Assembly (NCBI RefSeq): GCF_030532325.1
Contig: NZ_JAUNLS010000003.1
Location: 133,293-197,292, forward strand
Length of the DNA: 64,000 nt
Direction of reading: 5' to 3'
Source of the DNA: Corynebacterium sp.
Lineage (GTDB): Bacteria; Actinomycetota; Actinomycetes; Mycobacteriales; Mycobacteriaceae
How positions within the stretch are numbered: the stretch's first letter is position 1; each line of letters starts with the position of its first letter. This document shows, piece after piece, positions 62,199 to 64,000 of the stretch. Both the position numbers and the translations under genes were made by a program. The notes under the pieces are model-generated. The model saw only the letters and a program-made list of their open reading frames with translations, made no database searches and was not told the origin of the DNA.

Positions 62199-63136
62199 TA
62201 TTCACACTCCGCTACACGCTCAGCGGCATCGGTCCACTCGCCCTCATCGATGGCCTGGGCATGCAGGAACCACTCCTTGGCCTCGTCCTTGCGCCCGGCT
62301 TCGAGCAGGGCGTTGCCGTAGGCGTAGGACAGGCGGCACGCGCTCATGCCGGTGTCTTCCTTGTTGGGGTTGGCCCGCTGAATGGTCACCACCGCGGACT
62401 CAGCTTGGCCCAAGTCAAGGCGCGCGCCAGCCACCACGATGGCCAGCTCGATGACGTCCTCCGGGGCCAGTTCCTTGGCTTCCTCACTGCGGCCTAGCTC
62501 AATAGCCTTTTCCGGGCGGCCAAGACCGCGCTCGCAGTCCGCCATCACGGCCAGCAAACCTGGGCCACCAGAAATACGGCGGGCGGCACGCAGCTCCGAG
62601 AGGGCTTCCTTCCACTCTCCCGCGCGATAAGCGGCAATGCCATTGACCTCGCGCGCAACAGAGACGCGGCCAGCGCGGCTCTTCGCGGCACGGGCGTGGC
62701 GCAGCGCCAGCTGCGGATCATCCTCCATCCACGTGGCGGCCATAATCATATGCTTGGCGACGGCCTCCCCATTCTCCTTCGACAGCGACTTCAGGTCCTG
62801 CAGAACAGAGGGGTCGAGGTCCTCGATGTCGATGTCGGAGGGAAGATCGGGATCAGCCATGCGCTGGTTGATGCGCTCTTCGCGATAACCGGAGCGCTGC
62901 GGGTGGGCGATCTTCCTACGAGAGTTCTTCTTGCTCCCGCGTCCGCGATCGTAGCGCTCGGCGCGGCCCTTGCCGCTTCCGCGCCTTGCCGCGCGATTTC
63001 CGCGGCCGTCGTTGTTGTCTTCGCGGCGCCCACCGCGTCCCTCGAACTTTTTGCCGCCGGGACGGCCGCCCTTGGAGCGGCGCTCGGAGGACTCGCGATT
63101 GTGCTCGCCTCCACCGGTGGAATTAGTGTCAGACAT
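62198..63136 (-). CDS. TPR-like protein with a basic, Gly/Arg-rich N-terminus
   Basis: 312 residues. About 1-90 is low-complexity and rich in Gly, Arg, Lys and Ser, similar to RNA-binding tails. About 100-312 is helical, with TPR-like units (NGIAAYRAGEWKEALSELR and SYAYGNALLEAGRKDEAKEWF). It resembles the mycobacterial Rv1691 gene in the same position. The start at 63136 is preferred over 63145 because GAAAGAG is better spaced. The binding partner is unknown. Confidence 0.75.
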   Translation of the reverse strand: MSDTNSTGGGEHNRESSERRSKGGRPGGKKFEGRGGRREDNNDGRGNRAARRGSGKGRAERYDRGRGSKKNSRRKIAHPQRSGYREERINQRMADPDLPSDIDIEDLDPSVLQDLKSLSKENGEAVAKHMIMAATWMEDDPQLALRHARAAKSRAGRVSVAREVNGIAAYRAGEWKEALSELRAARRISGGPGLLAVMADCERGLGRPEKAIELGRSEEAKELAPEDVIELAIVVAGARLDLGQAESAVVTIQRANPNKEDTGMSACRLSYAYGNALLEAGRKDEAKEWFLHAQAIDEGEWTDAAERVAECE

Positions 63137-63172
63137 TGAAGTCATACTCTTTCTGCATGAGAAGTGAGCGTG

Positions 63173-63191
63173 TGTACTGCCTCAGTGTACA
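63173..63191. promoter_or_regulatory. Dyad over a candidate -10 box of the long minus-strand block
   Basis: TGTAC (63173-63177) and GTACA (63187-63191) form an inverted repeat nine bases apart. On the minus strand TACACT (63184-63189) is a possible -10 box for the operon that begins at 63136, so the dyad may be an operator. Confidence 0.3.
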
Positions 63192-63400
63192 GTCAGAATT
63201 CGCAGTCCACACGAACAGGACAGACTGATCACCATACGCATAATCAAAAGAATTTCCAACTCACCACTGGGCGCACGCCGGCCTGAGCAATCAGCGCATG
63301 TACCCAGCAATCGCGGCCGTTGTTCACACCGCTTCGCCGTTGATGGTGCGCGGGCGTTGATGGTACGCGCACGTCCCGTCTCTAACAGGCGAGCGCATAT

Positions 63401-63439
63401 ATGCCTTCATGGTGTAAATCGAGCTTTTCCGTTTTCAGT
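63401..63439 (+). repeat. 39-base dispersed element, copy B
   Basis: Second copy of the element at 39689-39727, with an identical 25-base core at 63415-63439. It lies in the gene-free stretch 63146-63972. Nearby, CGTTGATGGT repeats twice with a 17-base period (63338 and 63355). Confidence 0.75.
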
Positions 63440-63577
63440 ACAGCCCCATTAAGCGTCTCCAGGCCGCCACGGCAGTTTCCTCCTGCTCTTTGCTTCCCCG
63501 CCCATTTTGGGGTGGTGTCTGCGGCCCCCTACCCAGGACTTGACCGTCCCCGGGTCTCCGCTTGCACCGGCTGCTTA

Positions 63578-63823
63578 CTCCCAGCTTCAATAAGACCACC
63601 GTTATCGCCCCGAACTGGGCGGCTGATTGAAGCTGGGAGATTTACCGGGCCCGTCTCGGTTTCTACGGTCTCCCAGCTTCAATAAGACCCCCATTATCGC
63701 CCCGAACTAGGCGGCTAATTGAGGCTGGGAGATTTACCGGGCCCGTCTCGGTTTCTACGTTCTCCCAGCTTCAATAAGGCCACCGATACCACCCCGATCT
63801 GGGCGGCTTGTTGAAGCTGGGAG
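63578..63823. repeat. Three palindromic repeats with a 92-base period
   Basis: Copies span 63578-63639, 63670-63731 and 63762-63823. Each starts CTCCCAGCTTCAAT and ends with its reverse complement (copies 2 and 3 with one changed base), and has an inner CGCCC...GGGCG pair in most copies. The first two are followed by a 30-base spacer that is nearly identical between them. No gene lies in this region. Confidence 0.9.
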
Positions 63824-63889
63824 CCGTGCCGGGATGGTTGTGTGGTAGCACCCAGCCCCGACACATGTGTGTGGGTAAAACCATGAGAA

Positions 63890-63944
63890 GGGCCCACCTG
63901 GCTTTCCGCACGCTTTGGTGCGGGCCTGGCGGGCCCCTTTTTTT
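63890..63944. terminator. rRNA operon terminator
   Basis: GGGCCCACC (63890-63898) pairs with GGCGGGCCC (63928-63936), enclosing CCGCAC/GTGCGG, and a T7 run follows on the plus strand. It lies about 29 bases beyond the 5S rRNA 3' end. A perfect ACACATGTGT palindrome is at 63861-63870. Confidence 0.8.
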
Positions 63945-63972
63945 CGGTATTGAGTTGTGTGTTTTGTTTGGT

Positions 63973-64000
63973 GTCGGCGGTAACCTACTCTCCCACAACC
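63973..64000 (-). rRNA. rrf: 5S rRNA, 3' end (partial)
   Basis: On the minus strand the last 28 bases read GGTTGTGGGAGAGTAGGTTA then CCGCCGAC, the conserved 3' end of actinobacterial 5S rRNA. The rest of the gene and the 23S and 16S genes must lie to the right of the window. Confidence 0.85.

Noticed and set aside
63578-63823. Possible CRISPR array
   Set aside because: Only three copies, the unit is itself a long palindrome, the spacers are nearly identical to each other and no cas gene is present.

Overview
The window is a GC-rich, gene-dense stretch of an actinobacterial chromosome that looks like Corynebacterium. The pointers are an ARC-Dop-Pup-PafA pupylation block with no 20S proteasome genes, an OdhI/GarA FHA protein with a TTSVFR phosphorylation motif, FtsR, SecA2, PldP, a SteA/SteB pair, Ppm1 and Ppm2 encoded as separate proteins, and many start codons that sit 6-8 bases after a TAnnnT -10 box (leaderless transcripts). 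No prophage, insertion sequence or CRISPR array was seen.

Layout. 1-7224 (+): end of trmI, then arc, dop, pup, pafA and the WYL regulators pafB-pafC. 7286-13509 (+): tatA, tatC, helY, a Xaa-Pro dipeptidase and a DprE2-like reductase. 13506-14084 (-): a truncated CobG-like remnant. 14150-17144 (+): fxsA, lnt (ppm2) and ppm1. 17250-19017: rbpA and three small genes. 19248-27037: a large Fe-S flavoprotein dehydrogenase, a degenerate CFA-synthase-like protein, ndh, a methyltransferase and corA. 27090-31445: thioesterase, gnd, a DEAD-box helicase and a conserved protein. 31494-37692: a VWA-like envelope protein, then the minus-strand block secA2-odhI-ftsR-DUF151 nuclease-MerR. 37781-41678: a hydrolase/OsmC fusion, ychJ, tRNA-Pro, a tiny acidic/basic protein and an orphan adenine DNA methyltransferase. 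41726-45980 (-): a lipoprotein esterase behind a two-gene ABC exporter. 46065-63136: a methyltransferase, then a long minus-strand cell-cycle and housekeeping block (TPR-like protein, HAD phosphatase, Rv1693-like, tlyA, nadK, recN, steA, steB, nudix, xerD, surface protein, pldP, scpA, scpB, rluB, cmk, der). 63146-63972 has no gene but carries repeats and the rrn terminator, and the window ends in the 3' tip of a 5S rRNA gene on the minus strand.

How it works together: the first block tags proteins with Pup and unfolds or removes the tag without a proteasome. The Lnt/Ppm1 pair modifies lipoproteins and makes polyprenyl-phosphate-mannose. The 48.6-63 kb block joins chromosome segregation and resolution (ScpAB, PldP, XerD, RecN) with cell separation (SteAB) and nucleotide or cofactor supply (Cmk, NadK).

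Most interesting signals: (1) an ABC exporter pair whose two nucleotide-binding domains have decayed in complementary ways, leaving one intact composite ATP site; (2) two separate 24-bp tandem repeats that duplicate a gene's stop codon plus a mini-hairpin; (3) three 92-bp-period palindromic repeats just past the rrn terminator; (4) a 39-base intergenic element present twice, 24 kb apart; (5) an OsmC domain in a fusion protein that has lost both expected cysteines.
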